A stretch of DNA of 56,311 nt from a virus. Shown in pieces: positions 15,414 through 21,325 of the stretch; position 1 is the first letter of the stretch, and the number at the start of each line of letters is the position of its first letter. The notes under the pieces were generated by a model, which worked only from the letters and a program-made list of their open reading frames with translations, did not search any database and was not told the origin of the DNA. Location: positions 1 through 56,311 of the IMG/VR virus record IMGVR_UViG_3300021420_000314. The stretch is one strand, 5' to 3'. The position numbers were made by a program, and so were the translations under genes.

Positions 15414-15461
15414 GACTGTGCAGCCCGCGAGAGGCTGTGCAGTCCGATGCACTCTCGCATC
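15414..15461 (+). promoter_or_regulatory. Two consecutive hairpins in the leader of the next gene
   Basis: GACTGTGCAGCC and GGCTGTGCAGTC pair over 12 bp (two G-U pairs) with a 7-base loop at 15414-15444. A second small hairpin, GATGC-N6-GCATC, is at 15446-15461, followed by ATTTCTGTCC. They start four bases after the stop of the previous gene and lie upstream of the start at 15488. They could be an attenuator or weak terminator. Confidence 0.4.
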
Positions 15462-15487
15462 ATTTCTGTCCTATAGGGGTTAGTCAC

Positions 15488-16027
15488 ATGACTATCGTTA
15501 GAAAGTCGATCGAAGCCATCGTAGAGGCGATTGGACAGGTGGCGGCCACGGGTGCGGCATTTCAGGTGCTCGTCCATGAGACCGCTGTCCAGACGCTCTT
15601 GCTCGTTCGCGAGGAGGGCGATTGGGGTCCGGCACGGGATCTCATGAACGCGATGCCCAAGGGCGCGCGCCGTGAGGCTCTGGCGATCTGGTTCAAGCGC
15701 TTCTCGAACGACAAGCTGCGATTCAGCACGGTCAAGGAGACCGGCCTGTACAAGGGTCATCTCTCCAGCGACCGCGCGTTGTCGGATTTCGACGTTGACG
15801 GCGCTGCCGCTGTCAACTTCGCTGATCTGACCACGGAGCCGAAGGCGAGCACGTTCACCTTGGAGCAGCTCATAAAGACGCTGCAAGCGAAAGCGACCAA
15901 TACCAAGGTCAACGACGATGGCACGCCGAAAGTCGATGAGCGCGCGCGGGCAATGGCCAGCAAGCTCCTCGCGGCGATCTATGGCGGCGGCATCCCCGCC
16001 CCGGTCGCGGCACCCACGGTTCAGTAG
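15488..16027 (+). CDS. Hypothetical early protein
   Basis: The product is 179 residues from the ATG at 15488. The first 110 residues are helical (KSIEAIVEAIGQVAATGAAF, then HETAVQTLLLVREEGDWGPA and MPKGARREALAIWFKRFSND). Then come GLYKGHLSSDRALSDFDVDG and a C-terminal charged helix with an Ala/Pro tail. The segment AIWFKRFSNDKLRF is reminiscent of phage proteins of unknown function from replication regions. It is the first sizeable gene of the rightward unit, so likely early expressed. Role unknown. Confidence 0.8.
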   Translation: MTIVRKSIEAIVEAIGQVAATGAAFQVLVHETAVQTLLLVREEGDWGPARDLMNAMPKGARREALAIWFKRFSNDKLRFSTVKETGLYKGHLSSDRALSDFDVDGAAAVNFADLTTEPKASTFTLEQLIKTLQAKATNTKVNDDGTPKVDERARAMASKLLAAIYGGGIPAPVAAPTVQ

Positions 16028-16091
16028 TCCGAAGCTGAGCCTTCCACAGAGCCCCGGAGACCGATCCGGGGCTCGATGGAGGGTTTACACA

Positions 16092-16259
16092 ATGACCATT
16101 CCGATTGCAAACCCGCATGGGCGGCCGTACAACCATCGCTACGCCGAGCAGGTGAGCGAGTTGCGCTGGCACGTATTCATCCGTCGATTCTGGGTAGCTC
16201 TGGGCATGGACGACAAGAGTCGCGAGGCCCGTGCTGCCCGCTGGCACGCAGGAGAGTGA
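16092..16259 (+). CDS. Hypothetical small protein
   Basis: The product is 55 residues. The ATG at 16092 follows a strong GGAGGG site. It is rich in aromatic and Arg residues (PHGRPYNHRYAEQVSELRWH, then VFIRRFWVALGMDDKSREAR). No family recognised. One base separates its stop from the next start. Confidence 0.65.
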   Translation: MTIPIANPHGRPYNHRYAEQVSELRWHVFIRRFWVALGMDDKSREARAARWHAGE

Positions 16260-16260
16260 G

Positions 16261-16470
16261 ATGCCGAATCCTGACCTGATCGACGCGCCGCCCGAGTGGC
16301 GCGTATGGGAGCAAATCACAGGCGATGAGCCGCGTGAGCACGCAGCCCGCGTGGCCCGTGAATCCCGCGCGTATCGCGCAGGTGAGCCGCTGAGCCGTTC
16401 TTTGCCACAACACATGCCGGGCTCGCAGCGTGGCCGGTGTTACTGGTGTACGCTGCCGCAAGGAGAGTAA
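16261..16470 (+). CDS. Hypothetical small protein
   Basis: The product is 69 residues, with a GGAGAG site just ahead of the ATG at 16261. It begins MPNPDLIDAPPEWRVWEQIT, has an Arg/Ala-rich middle (HAARVARESRAYRAGE), and ends with a CYWC pair that may bind metal only if joined by others. No family recognised. Confidence 0.6.
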   Translation: MPNPDLIDAPPEWRVWEQITGDEPREHAARVARESRAYRAGEPLSRSLPQHMPGSQRGRCYWCTLPQGE

Positions 16471-16472
16471 CC

Positions 16473-16610
16473 ATGATCCCGCTGAGTGTCTTGCTCTGCT
16501 GGTGGCTGGCAGCGCACCGAAACCGTTCATGGTGGTTCGCATGGTGGGGTCTGTTAGGCCCGCTTGCGCTCATTTGGATGTTGTTCTTCCTTGAGAGGAA
16601 AGTAAAATGA
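16473..16610 (+). CDS. Tiny membrane protein
   Basis: The product is 45 residues, preceded by AGGAGAG. It is very rich in Trp and Leu: MIPLSVLLCWWLAAHRNRSW, then WFAWWGLLGPLALIWMLFFL and a basic end (ERKVK). Two short membrane spans are predicted. The stop overlaps the next start (ATGA). Tiny early membrane proteins often affect host envelope functions; the function here is unknown. Confidence 0.6.
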   Translation: MIPLSVLLCWWLAAHRNRSWWFAWWGLLGPLALIWMLFFLERKVK

Positions 16611-16768
16611 CAATCTATCTTCTGGTCCTGATGCTGCAAGGGCAGCTTGCCCTGACAACCGAGCCCGTGGGGTATTCAAGCGCGTCTGAGTGCATCAAGA
16701 CTGCGGACAAGCTGAATGCGAATCTAGGCCATCACTCGGCCGTGTGCGTGGCCGTGAAGGTGCTGTGA
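16607..16768 (+). CDS. Small exported protein with two cysteines
   Basis: The product is 53 residues, coupled to the previous gene by ATGA. A short hydrophobic N-terminus (MTIYLLVLMLQGQLALT) looks like a signal segment. It is followed by ASECIKTADKLNANLGHHSA and VCVAVKVL. The two Cys could form a disulphide in the periplasm. Small phage proteins of this pattern are common but uncharacterised. Confidence 0.55.
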   Translation: MTIYLLVLMLQGQLALTTEPVGYSSASECIKTADKLNANLGHHSAVCVAVKVL

Positions 16769-16875
16769 TGTTCACACTGAATATCATGCTCGCCATGTCG
16801 TGTGCGAGCGTGCTTGTTGGTGGCTGGCGATGCTACCGCTGGTGGGTGAACTATGGACACCTGTTCCGGGTCTGA
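16768..16875 (+). CDS. Tiny membrane protein
   Basis: The product is 35 residues, starting in a TGATG overlap. One hydrophobic segment (FTLNIMLAMSCASVLVGGW) is followed by a basic aromatic tail (RCYRWWVNYGHLFRV). No ribosome site of its own is clear, so it may rely on coupling. Function unknown. Confidence 0.5.
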   Translation: MFTLNIMLAMSCASVLVGGWRCYRWWVNYGHLFRV

Positions 16876-17113
16876 GGTCTTAAGCTGGACGCCCGCGGTG
16901 GTTGCGAACTACCTGATCGTGTCTCACTACGGTTACGTGCGAGACACGTTTTTGGTCAACAGCGTGAGGCCGTTGCCGCCGCGAGGTGCTGCGCACTTCG
17001 GACACATGGCGAAGCTCCTTGGCCTTTCTCCTAACAACCACGACGAGTTCCTGTTCGATGTGTGGTGCGCGCTCGCGGCCAAGCTGGACGTGACGCTGCA
17101 TACCGTGGATTGA
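16853..17113 (+). CDS. Hypothetical protein
   Basis: The product is 86 residues, overlapping the previous gene by 23 bases in another frame. It reads as a compact soluble helical protein (SWTPAVVANYLIVSHYGYVR, then PPRGAAHFGHMAKLLGLSPN and DEFLFDVWCALAAKLDV). No family recognised. The next gene starts after a 43-base gap holding a copy of the GGCCCGCGAGGCCCG motif. Confidence 0.65.
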   Translation: MDTCSGSEVLSWTPAVVANYLIVSHYGYVRDTFLVNSVRPLPPRGAAHFGHMAKLLGLSPNNHDEFLFDVWCALAAKLDVTLHTVD

Positions 17114-17156
17114 TTAACTGATTTTTTGGCCCGCGAGGCCCGATTAGGGAGAGTCT

Positions 17157-17486
17157 ATGACAGACATAACGCGCGCCACGGAGGATTCGCAGCCCGATAG
17201 CCCAGAGCCTGACAGCTCCACGAAAGCACTGCGACCCTTACCTGTGTGGTTGGTGACGCTGAACGCGCTGCACTCCATTGAGTGGCGCTTCGAGCGAGAG
17301 TGCCTTGATAGCACCAGCGCCGACTGCTATTACAGTCTTCGCTGCACCCAATGTGGTGCAGTGTTGAATACCTCTTTCTGGCACCCGGATTACTCGAATT
17401 GGAGCGTGCCCGATGAGTACATCGAAGCCTATGAGAACATGCGCAAGCGGCATGAACACCACGCGCACAAGAAGTCCAACACCTAA
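17157..17486 (+). CDS. Hypothetical protein with a CxxC pair
   Basis: The product is 109 residues with a GGGAGAG site before the ATG. The first 35 residues are polar and probably flexible. The core has WRFERECLDSTSADCYYSLR, CTQCGAVLNTSFWHPD and a C-terminal His/Lys-rich helix (MRKRHEHHAHKKSN). The CTQC pair with an upstream Cys/His could make a zinc site. Role unknown. Confidence 0.65.
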   Translation: MTDITRATEDSQPDSPEPDSSTKALRPLPVWLVTLNALHSIEWRFERECLDSTSADCYYSLRCTQCGAVLNTSFWHPDYSNWSVPDEYIEAYENMRKRHEHHAHKKSNT

Positions 17487-17568
17487 GCAACGAGCCCGCG
17501 CAGCCCGTGAGGCTGCTAGACTCGCGTACTTCAAGTCGCTGCCCAATGCGCCGAGGGACCGTGTATGA
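17452..17568 (+). CDS. Possible tiny basic protein overlapping the previous gene
   Basis: The frame gives 38 residues (TRSPTPKQRARAAREAARLA, then YFKSLPNAPRDRV), very basic. It overlaps the end of the previous gene by 35 bases and its stop overlaps the next start (ATGA). Part of it encodes a variant of the dispersed CCCGCG.GCCCG repeat. The coupling supports it, but composition alone does not. Confidence 0.4.
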   Translation: MNTTRTRSPTPKQRARAAREAARLAYFKSLPNAPRDRV

Positions 17569-17891
17569 ACGAGCGTGAGCTAGTGGCGTTTGTCGCGCTG
17601 TACGGCATAGAGGTGCGCAGGAAGCGCGAGGGTGTTCGCTACGACGCAGACTATATTCTGGTCAAGAGACTGAAGCGATACCGAGGCCACAAGAAAGACT
17701 GGTGGCCCAAAGAGCCATACATGCCCGGCGAGAAAGACCGCGAATGGCGTTGTCGGTATATCCACGACGGCACGAAGTGGAGCTTGGAAAGCCTGAAGCA
17801 CGTATGCGAGACCATACTGGAGAGCGGCTGGCAGTCGATCAACCACGCCGATATCCAGTTCGATCTTGTGGAGCCAACACATGAAGACTGA
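17565..17891 (+). CDS. Hypothetical protein
   Basis: The product is 108 residues, rich in charged and aromatic residues: FVALYGIEVRRKREGVRYDA, LVKRLKRYRGHKKDWWPKEP, then WRCRYIHDGTKWSLESLKHV and SINHADIQFDLVEPTHED. It is soluble with no recognised family. It overlaps its neighbours slightly at both ends, as do most genes in this block. Confidence 0.7.
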   Translation: MNERELVAFVALYGIEVRRKREGVRYDADYILVKRLKRYRGHKKDWWPKEPYMPGEKDREWRCRYIHDGTKWSLESLKHVCETILESGWQSINHADIQFDLVEPTHED

Positions 17892-18177
17892 TCCGTGGAC
17901 AGCGCGTGAGCTAGCGCTGACGCTGCTGTTGTTTCCCGGAGTGCCGCGTGTTCCACCGAGCTCCCAGACGCTGGCCGACTGGTGGAATGACCGCACAGCG
18001 ACCAGATCGCGTAAGTGGTGGGCTAAGCGTTTTAACCAGTCCCATGCTAGGACGTTCGCGCTGTCGAACTTTGGCAAGGCAATCGCGCGCGCCGGCATCG
18101 AGCCGACGCTTGAGAATTACCGGCACTTGGTCAACGCGGCGCGTAAGAGGCACATGCCGAGGAGCAAGCCGATATGA
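17881..18177 (+). CDS. Hypothetical basic protein
   Basis: The product is 98 residues from the ATG at 17881. It is rich in Trp, Arg and Lys (DWWNDRTATRSRKWWAKRFN) and ends HLVNAARKRHMPRSKPI. No family recognised. Its stop overlaps the next start by four bases (ATGA). Confidence 0.7.
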   Translation: MKTDPWTARELALTLLLFPGVPRVPPSSQTLADWWNDRTATRSRKWWAKRFNQSHARTFALSNFGKAIARAGIEPTLENYRHLVNAARKRHMPRSKPI

Positions 18178-18542
18178 AGCAGCAGCCATACTTGCCGCCT
18201 GTCACAGTCCAAGAAGAGGCTGGCGACCACGCCGACGAAGAGTTCGTGCGTTGCGCGCATGTGGATTGGCGCGTAAATTGCTGCCGCGAGGCAACGTGCG
18301 AGCAGGAGCGCCTGTTATTCGCGATGCTGTGTCTCGACCATGAGATGGCATTCTGGGCCGCATACGGCGTGAGCAGCGCACTGTCAGATCGGTTTAATGA
18401 TGTAGCCGATGTGTGGGACGAAGAGAGTTACCAGCAGAGGAGCGCCCGAGATGAGGAAGCACGATCCAAGCGACGCGATGCGTACGCCCGAAGCAAGCGC
18501 GCTGCTAAAAGCCGAGCGCGCAAAGGCCCGCGCAGCCCGTAA
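18174..18542 (+). CDS. Hypothetical Cys-containing protein with basic tail
   Basis: The product is 122 residues. The middle has several Cys (CAHVDWRVNCCREATCEQER, then LLFAMLCLDHEMAF) that could bind metal. The C-terminal 40 residues are a highly basic, Arg/Ala-rich helix that shares DNA with the next small gene in another frame. No family recognised. Confidence 0.65.
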   Translation: MKQQPYLPPVTVQEEAGDHADEEFVRCAHVDWRVNCCREATCEQERLLFAMLCLDHEMAFWAAYGVSSALSDRFNDVADVWDEESYQQRSARDEEARSKRRDAYARSKRAAKSRARKGPRSP

Positions 18543-18594
18543 GGAGATAAACCGTGAGCGTTACAAGCGGCGGTACAAAGCTCGCATGGTCTAA
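18451..18594 (+). CDS. Small basic protein nested in the end of the previous gene
   Basis: The product is 47 residues, with a good GAGGAG site seven bases before the ATG. It is strongly basic and helical (LLKAERAKARAARKEINRER, then YKRRYKARMV). It overlaps the previous gene by 92 bases and the next by 41. The ribosome site argues for translation; function unknown. Confidence 0.5.
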   Translation: MRKHDPSDAMRTPEASALLKAERAKARAARKEINRERYKRRYKARMV

Positions 18595-18769
18595 GAGCGA
18601 GATGGCGAAGCCCGCGGGGCCTGAGCGGCTGGCGCAGATCGACACCGCATGGTCGTATTACACTCCCAAACATCCGCAGTACAAACACTGGAGGGTTGTC
18701 CCATGGAAGTCCGAATCGATACTCGCTGCTACCGTGAACGCCGCAAAGTCCGGAGAATCACATGGCTAG
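18554..18769 (+). CDS. Hypothetical protein, GTG start
   Basis: The product is 71 residues. GTG at 18554 follows a near-perfect AAGGAGAT site. The sequence is soluble with several Trp/Tyr (AQIDTAWSYYTPKHPQYKHW). No family recognised. Its last 67 bases overlap the next gene in another frame. Confidence 0.6.
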   Translation: MSVTSGGTKLAWSKSEMAKPAGPERLAQIDTAWSYYTPKHPQYKHWRVVPWKSESILAATVNAAKSGESHG

Positions 18770-18861
18770 GAGTCGCGCTAAGCGTATTCGTGATCCTGTA
18801 CGGCTGCCTGATGGGGTGGCTGTTGCACACGGCGTGGCTGTACGTAAGCCTCGTAAAGTAA
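18703..18861 (+). CDS. Small membrane protein
   Basis: The product is 52 residues from the ATG at 18703 with a GGAGGG site. The N-terminus is basic (RYRERRKVRRITW type), followed by a long hydrophobic segment (LGVALSVFVILYGCLMGWLL). The positive-inside rule puts the N-terminus in the cytoplasm. Function unknown; another tiny early membrane protein. Confidence 0.6.
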   Translation: MEVRIDTRCYRERRKVRRITWLGVALSVFVILYGCLMGWLLHTAWLYVSLVK

Positions 18862-19148
18862 AGCCCGACTATGAGGCACTGGCGAACGCATTCTCGTTCA
18901 CCAACCCACAGGTCTTCATGCGGTGGGGCAGCAAAGAGACACTGCGCGTGCTGGCAGTAAACAGCAAGGGCAAATCGCCGCGCGTGAACAGGGCCTTCAA
19001 CGAGGATGGCATCTACGCCATGTTCCTGCGCGACGCTGGTGTGACCACGACATTCGGCAGCCAGTGTCTGCTGGACGATGAAATTTGCGCGCTGTATCAC
19101 AAGCTCAAGCGCGAAGGGCAGCTTCCGGGTCCGGAGGAGTCGAAATGA
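18762..19148 (+). CDS. Hypothetical basic protein
   Basis: The product is 128 residues. The N-terminus is basic (MARSRAKRIRDPVRLPDGVA). The body has ALANAFSFTNPQVFMRWGSK, SPRVNRAFNEDGIYAMFLRD and DDEICALYHKLKREGQL. No family recognised. The stop overlaps the next start by ATGA. Confidence 0.7.
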   Translation: MARSRAKRIRDPVRLPDGVAVAHGVAVRKPRKVKPDYEALANAFSFTNPQVFMRWGSKETLRVLAVNSKGKSPRVNRAFNEDGIYAMFLRDAGVTTTFGSQCLLDDEICALYHKLKREGQLPGPEESK

Positions 19149-19420
19149 AGCGCAGATACCCGGCGCTCCCAATCAAGATCAAGACACTGCTGCTGCTGCA
19201 CGGCCTTGAGTGGGACGTGCACTATCCGTACGGGCGCAACAAAAAGCCCAAGTTTCGTGGCTCACCGCCGCAGTTTGTAGGCTGGGAAGATATTCCTTGG
19301 CGCGCAGACCATAACTGGACGTGGCTCGTGAAGCGCAACGACAAGGCACAGTTCACGATGGAACGTAACGCTGCACTCGAACAGTGGGTGGAGGTAGTGA
19401 GGAATTATGAAGCATGGTGA
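19145..19420 (+). CDS. Hypothetical protein
   Basis: The product is 91 residues, coupled by ATGA to the previous gene. It is basic and Trp-rich (IKIKTLLLLHGLEWDVHYPY, then GWEDIPWRADHNWTWLVKRN). No family recognised. It overlaps the next gene by 14 bases. Confidence 0.65.
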   Translation: MKRRYPALPIKIKTLLLLHGLEWDVHYPYGRNKKPKFRGSPPQFVGWEDIPWRADHNWTWLVKRNDKAQFTMERNAALEQWVEVVRNYEAW

Positions 19421-19751
19421 CACGTACTACATTCGCAACTACAGCTTTCCCGACGGCGAGTCGGCGCAAGTGTTCGTGTACTCGCTTCCGGCATCTCCTC
19501 CTGCGACGCGAAAGGAAATCAGGACACTCTGTAACCTGTATAGTTACGCGCTGCACCAGCCCAAGCACACAGTGCTTTATGAGCTGCGCAAGCGCGGCGA
19601 GTATCGCGATTACCGGGTTCTGTATGCCTCTCCTGAGTGGACAGCCGAGCAGTGGGCATATTTTCTCAAGGAGACTGAACGCAATGGGCACCCCCCGCAG
19701 ATGCCCGGACCTGCCTATGACCGTGGACGGCTTCCGGGCCTTCATGCTTAG
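19407..19751 (+). CDS. Hypothetical protein
   Basis: The product is 114 residues with an AGGAA-type site. It begins MKHGDTYYIRNYSFPDGESA and reads as a small alpha/beta protein (VFVYSLPASPPATRKEIRTL, then YELRKRGEYRDYRVLYASPE and EQWAYFLKETERNG). No family recognised. The last 68 bases overlap the next gene. Confidence 0.7.
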   Translation: MKHGDTYYIRNYSFPDGESAQVFVYSLPASPPATRKEIRTLCNLYSYALHQPKHTVLYELRKRGEYRDYRVLYASPEWTAEQWAYFLKETERNGHPPQMPGPAYDRGRLPGLHA

Positions 19752-19941
19752 CCTCAAGATCATGCTGCGGCAAGATTCGCACCGTTACGCCACTCTGGAG
19801 CAGATCCGCGCAGCACGGTTGCATGAGCAGCGTGGGTGGCGTAGGCTCAAGCACCGATGGGGCTACACCTTGAGGATCAACCATGCTCGCATATCTCAAC
19901 AAAGCAAAGGCACTCGTCCAGTCGAACTGGAAGCCCGTTAG
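19684..19941 (+). CDS. Hypothetical basic protein
   Basis: The product is 85 residues from the ATG at 19684 with AAGGAG at a fair distance; an ATG at 19717 is an alternative. The sequence is basic (LKIMLRQDSHRYATLEQIRA, then RLHEQRGWRRLKHRWGYTLR). The last 59 bases overlap the next tiny gene. Role unknown. Confidence 0.6.
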   Translation: MGTPRRCPDLPMTVDGFRAFMLSLKIMLRQDSHRYATLEQIRAARLHEQRGWRRLKHRWGYTLRINHARISQQSKGTRPVELEAR

Positions 19942-19996
19942 CGTCGGCTACGCGCTGGCCTATGTCGTCCCGTTCGTGCTCAAGCACGTTCTGTGA
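19883..19996 (+). CDS. Tiny membrane-associated protein
   Basis: The product is 37 residues: MLAYLNKAKALVQSNWKPVS, then VGYALAYVVPFVLKHVL. The second half is one hydrophobic helix. GAGG lies eight bases ahead of the ATG. The stop overlaps the next start (GTGA). Function unknown. Confidence 0.55.
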   Translation: MLAYLNKAKALVQSNWKPVSVGYALAYVVPFVLKHVL

Positions 19997-20316
19997 CACC
20001 TCCCTTCAAGTGGACGCTCTGGGCGCTGGCGCTAGTCGCTGGCGCCCTGTATGCGTGCGTGACGTACGCAGATGATGTGAAGTTCCCGCACTGGGAATTG
20101 CACGCTGTCTCCACCAAGGACGGCGAGATAGTGAAGGATGTCCGCATCTCAGACACTGATTACCCAGACGATGAAGCGTGCATACGCTTCGCGTTGCTTC
20201 TCCCGGCGCCGCCCGCCGCGCACGATGGATACATCTATTCGTACGCCTGCGAGACGGTGATGCCAATCAAGCCCGGCAAGCCCGGTCCGAATTGGCACCC
20301 AACCAACAAATCGTAA
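19993..20316 (+). CDS. Exported small protein, GTG start
   Basis: The product is 107 residues, with GTG at 19993 overlapping the upstream stop. An N-terminal hydrophobic segment (WTLWALALVAGALYACVTYA) looks like a signal peptide or anchor. The mature part has three further Cys and a beta-like body (WELHAVSTKDGEIVKDVRIS, then EACIRFALLLPAPPAA and YSYACETVMPIKPG). Probably periplasmic; no family recognised. Confidence 0.65.
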   Translation: MTPPFKWTLWALALVAGALYACVTYADDVKFPHWELHAVSTKDGEIVKDVRISDTDYPDDEACIRFALLLPAPPAAHDGYIYSYACETVMPIKPGKPGPNWHPTNKS

Positions 20317-20317
20317 G

Positions 20318-20521
20318 ATGGCAAGCCTGATCCGGTGTTACGCGTGCGGCAACTATGTCTGCATCGGGCCGGATTGTCCGTATTGCAAAAGGAGGCACGA
20401 TGACCAGACGCATCGGCGCACCGATAGGCCCGCGAGGCCCGAACAAGGGCGTCACGTCCGAGATCAAGAAGACCTACAACCACAGGTCGTACGCCCGCCG
20501 GCATCTCCGGCAGAGTGCTGA
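20318..20521 (+). CDS. Possible zinc-ribbon micro-protein
   Basis: The product is 67 residues. The first 25 carry CYACGNYVCIGPDCPYC, a spacing typical of a small zinc ribbon. The rest overlaps the next gene by 122 bases in another frame and looks like its shadow. The ribosome site is weak. Either a short zinc-ribbon gene with a long overlapping tail, or a non-coding stretch; the Cys pattern favours the former. Confidence 0.45.
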   Translation: MASLIRCYACGNYVCIGPDCPYCKRRHDDQTHRRTDRPARPEQGRHVRDQEDLQPQVVRPPASPAEC

Positions 20522-20579
20522 AGCCGAACTAAGGAGCGCACTGGTCAAGTTCTGCGCGATGCCGGTGGTTCATGAATGA
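20400..20579 (+). CDS. Small basic protein
   Basis: The product is 59 residues. The ATG at 20400 has a perfect AAAGGAGG site four bases ahead. It is basic (MTRRIGAPIGPRGPNKGVTS, then YNHRSYARRHLRQSAEAELR) and ends near the start of the next gene. Part of it is encoded by a copy of the dispersed GGCCCGCGAGGCCCG repeat. Confidence 0.6.
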   Translation: MTRRIGAPIGPRGPNKGVTSEIKKTYNHRSYARRHLRQSAEAELRSALVKFCAMPVVHE

Positions 20580-20856
20580 CTGGAAGGAAGCGACCGACCA
20601 AGACGTGCTCATGCTGGTATCCAAGCTCGTGCTGCTGCGGCCGGACTACATCAGGGACGTGCCGCGCTTCGATCTAGGAGTCAAGGAATTCAACATCACC
20701 GCTGAAGCTCTGCAGTCTATTGGCGTGAATGTAGGCCAGCTGCACCCGCTATGCAGGCGCGTGCGAGCGGCAATTCAAGAGGAGTTCCCCGATGACGAAA
20801 GGTTCGGCTTCGGCTGTCAAGAGGGCAAACGCAAACTATTACCGATCCCACGCTGA
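20572..20856 (+). CDS. Hypothetical protein
   Basis: The product is 94 residues, overlapping the previous gene by eight bases. It is helical and soluble (DQDVLMLVSKLVLLRPDYIR, then LGVKEFNITAEALQSIGVNV and VRAAIQEEFPDDERFGFG). No family recognised; the pattern resembles small helical adaptors, but no function can be assigned. Confidence 0.65.
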   Translation: MNDWKEATDQDVLMLVSKLVLLRPDYIRDVPRFDLGVKEFNITAEALQSIGVNVGQLHPLCRRVRAAIQEEFPDDERFGFGCQEGKRKLLPIPR

Positions 20857-20944
20857 GCAGATCAAGGCTGCACAGCGGAAGCGATGGCACAGGAGTAAAT
20901 GCAAATGCTGCCGACCAAACCCCGCGGCGCCGGTGGTCGTGTAA
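20792..20944 (+). CDS. Small basic protein overlapping two genes
   Basis: The product is 50 residues from the ATG at 20792 with a GAGGAG site. It is basic (AVKRANANYYRSHAEQIKAA, then QRKRWHRSKCKCCRPNP) with a CKCC cluster. It overlaps the previous gene by 65 bases and the next by 46. The NYYRSHAEQIKA segment is reminiscent of HNH-adjacent phage peptides, but no catalytic motif is present. Confidence 0.5.
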   Translation: MTKGSASAVKRANANYYRSHAEQIKAAQRKRWHRSKCKCCRPNPAAPVVV

Positions 20945-21153
20945 TCAACGATCCGTGCGGCTGCCAGCACTGGGAACACATGTGGCTGCGGCTGTGTCCG
21001 CAGCACCAAGCCGAAGTAGACGCGCGCCACAAGCGCGCGATGGAGGACTACCGTGCCGACCAGCAAGCAAAGAAAGGCGACAAAGAACCTGCGCAAGCGC
21101 CGTCGCAAGGAGTTCCAGCTGCTGGCAGCGAAAGCGATCCTGCTGCATCCTGA
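20899..21153 (+). CDS. Hypothetical protein with Cys/His cluster
   Basis: The product is 84 residues. AGGAG precedes two possible ATGs (20899 and 20905). It contains NDPCGCQHWEHMWLRLCPQH, a Cys/His cluster that could bind zinc. An acidic, disordered tail follows (KKGDKEPAQAPSQGVP). No family recognised. Confidence 0.6.
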   Translation: MQMLPTKPRGAGGRVINDPCGCQHWEHMWLRLCPQHQAEVDARHKRAMEDYRADQQAKKGDKEPAQAPSQGVPAAGSESDPAAS

Positions 21154-21325
21154 GTGGGCGCGGCAGATAGCGTTTCCAACGCTGATCTCACCTTGGCACA
21201 AGGCTTATCAGGACACTGACTTCGTGCTTGCCATGATTGGCTACACAGGCCGACGCAACAGCAAGGCAAAGACCCGACTTCGAGATTACGTTCACGATGC
21301 ACTGAGAGAAAAGGAGACAGGATGA
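21053..21325 (+). CDS. Hypothetical basic protein, GTG start
   Basis: The product is 90 residues, with GTG at 21053 after a GGAG site. The first 25 residues are very basic (KQRKATKNLRKRRRKEF). The rest is helical (LLAAKAILLHPEWARQIAFP, then RRNSKAKTRLRDYVHDALRE). It overlaps the previous gene by 101 bases, and its stop overlaps the ATPase start by ATGA. Confidence 0.6.
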   Translation: MPTSKQRKATKNLRKRRRKEFQLLAAKAILLHPEWARQIAFPTLISPWHKAYQDTDFVLAMIGYTGRRNSKAKTRLRDYVHDALREKETG

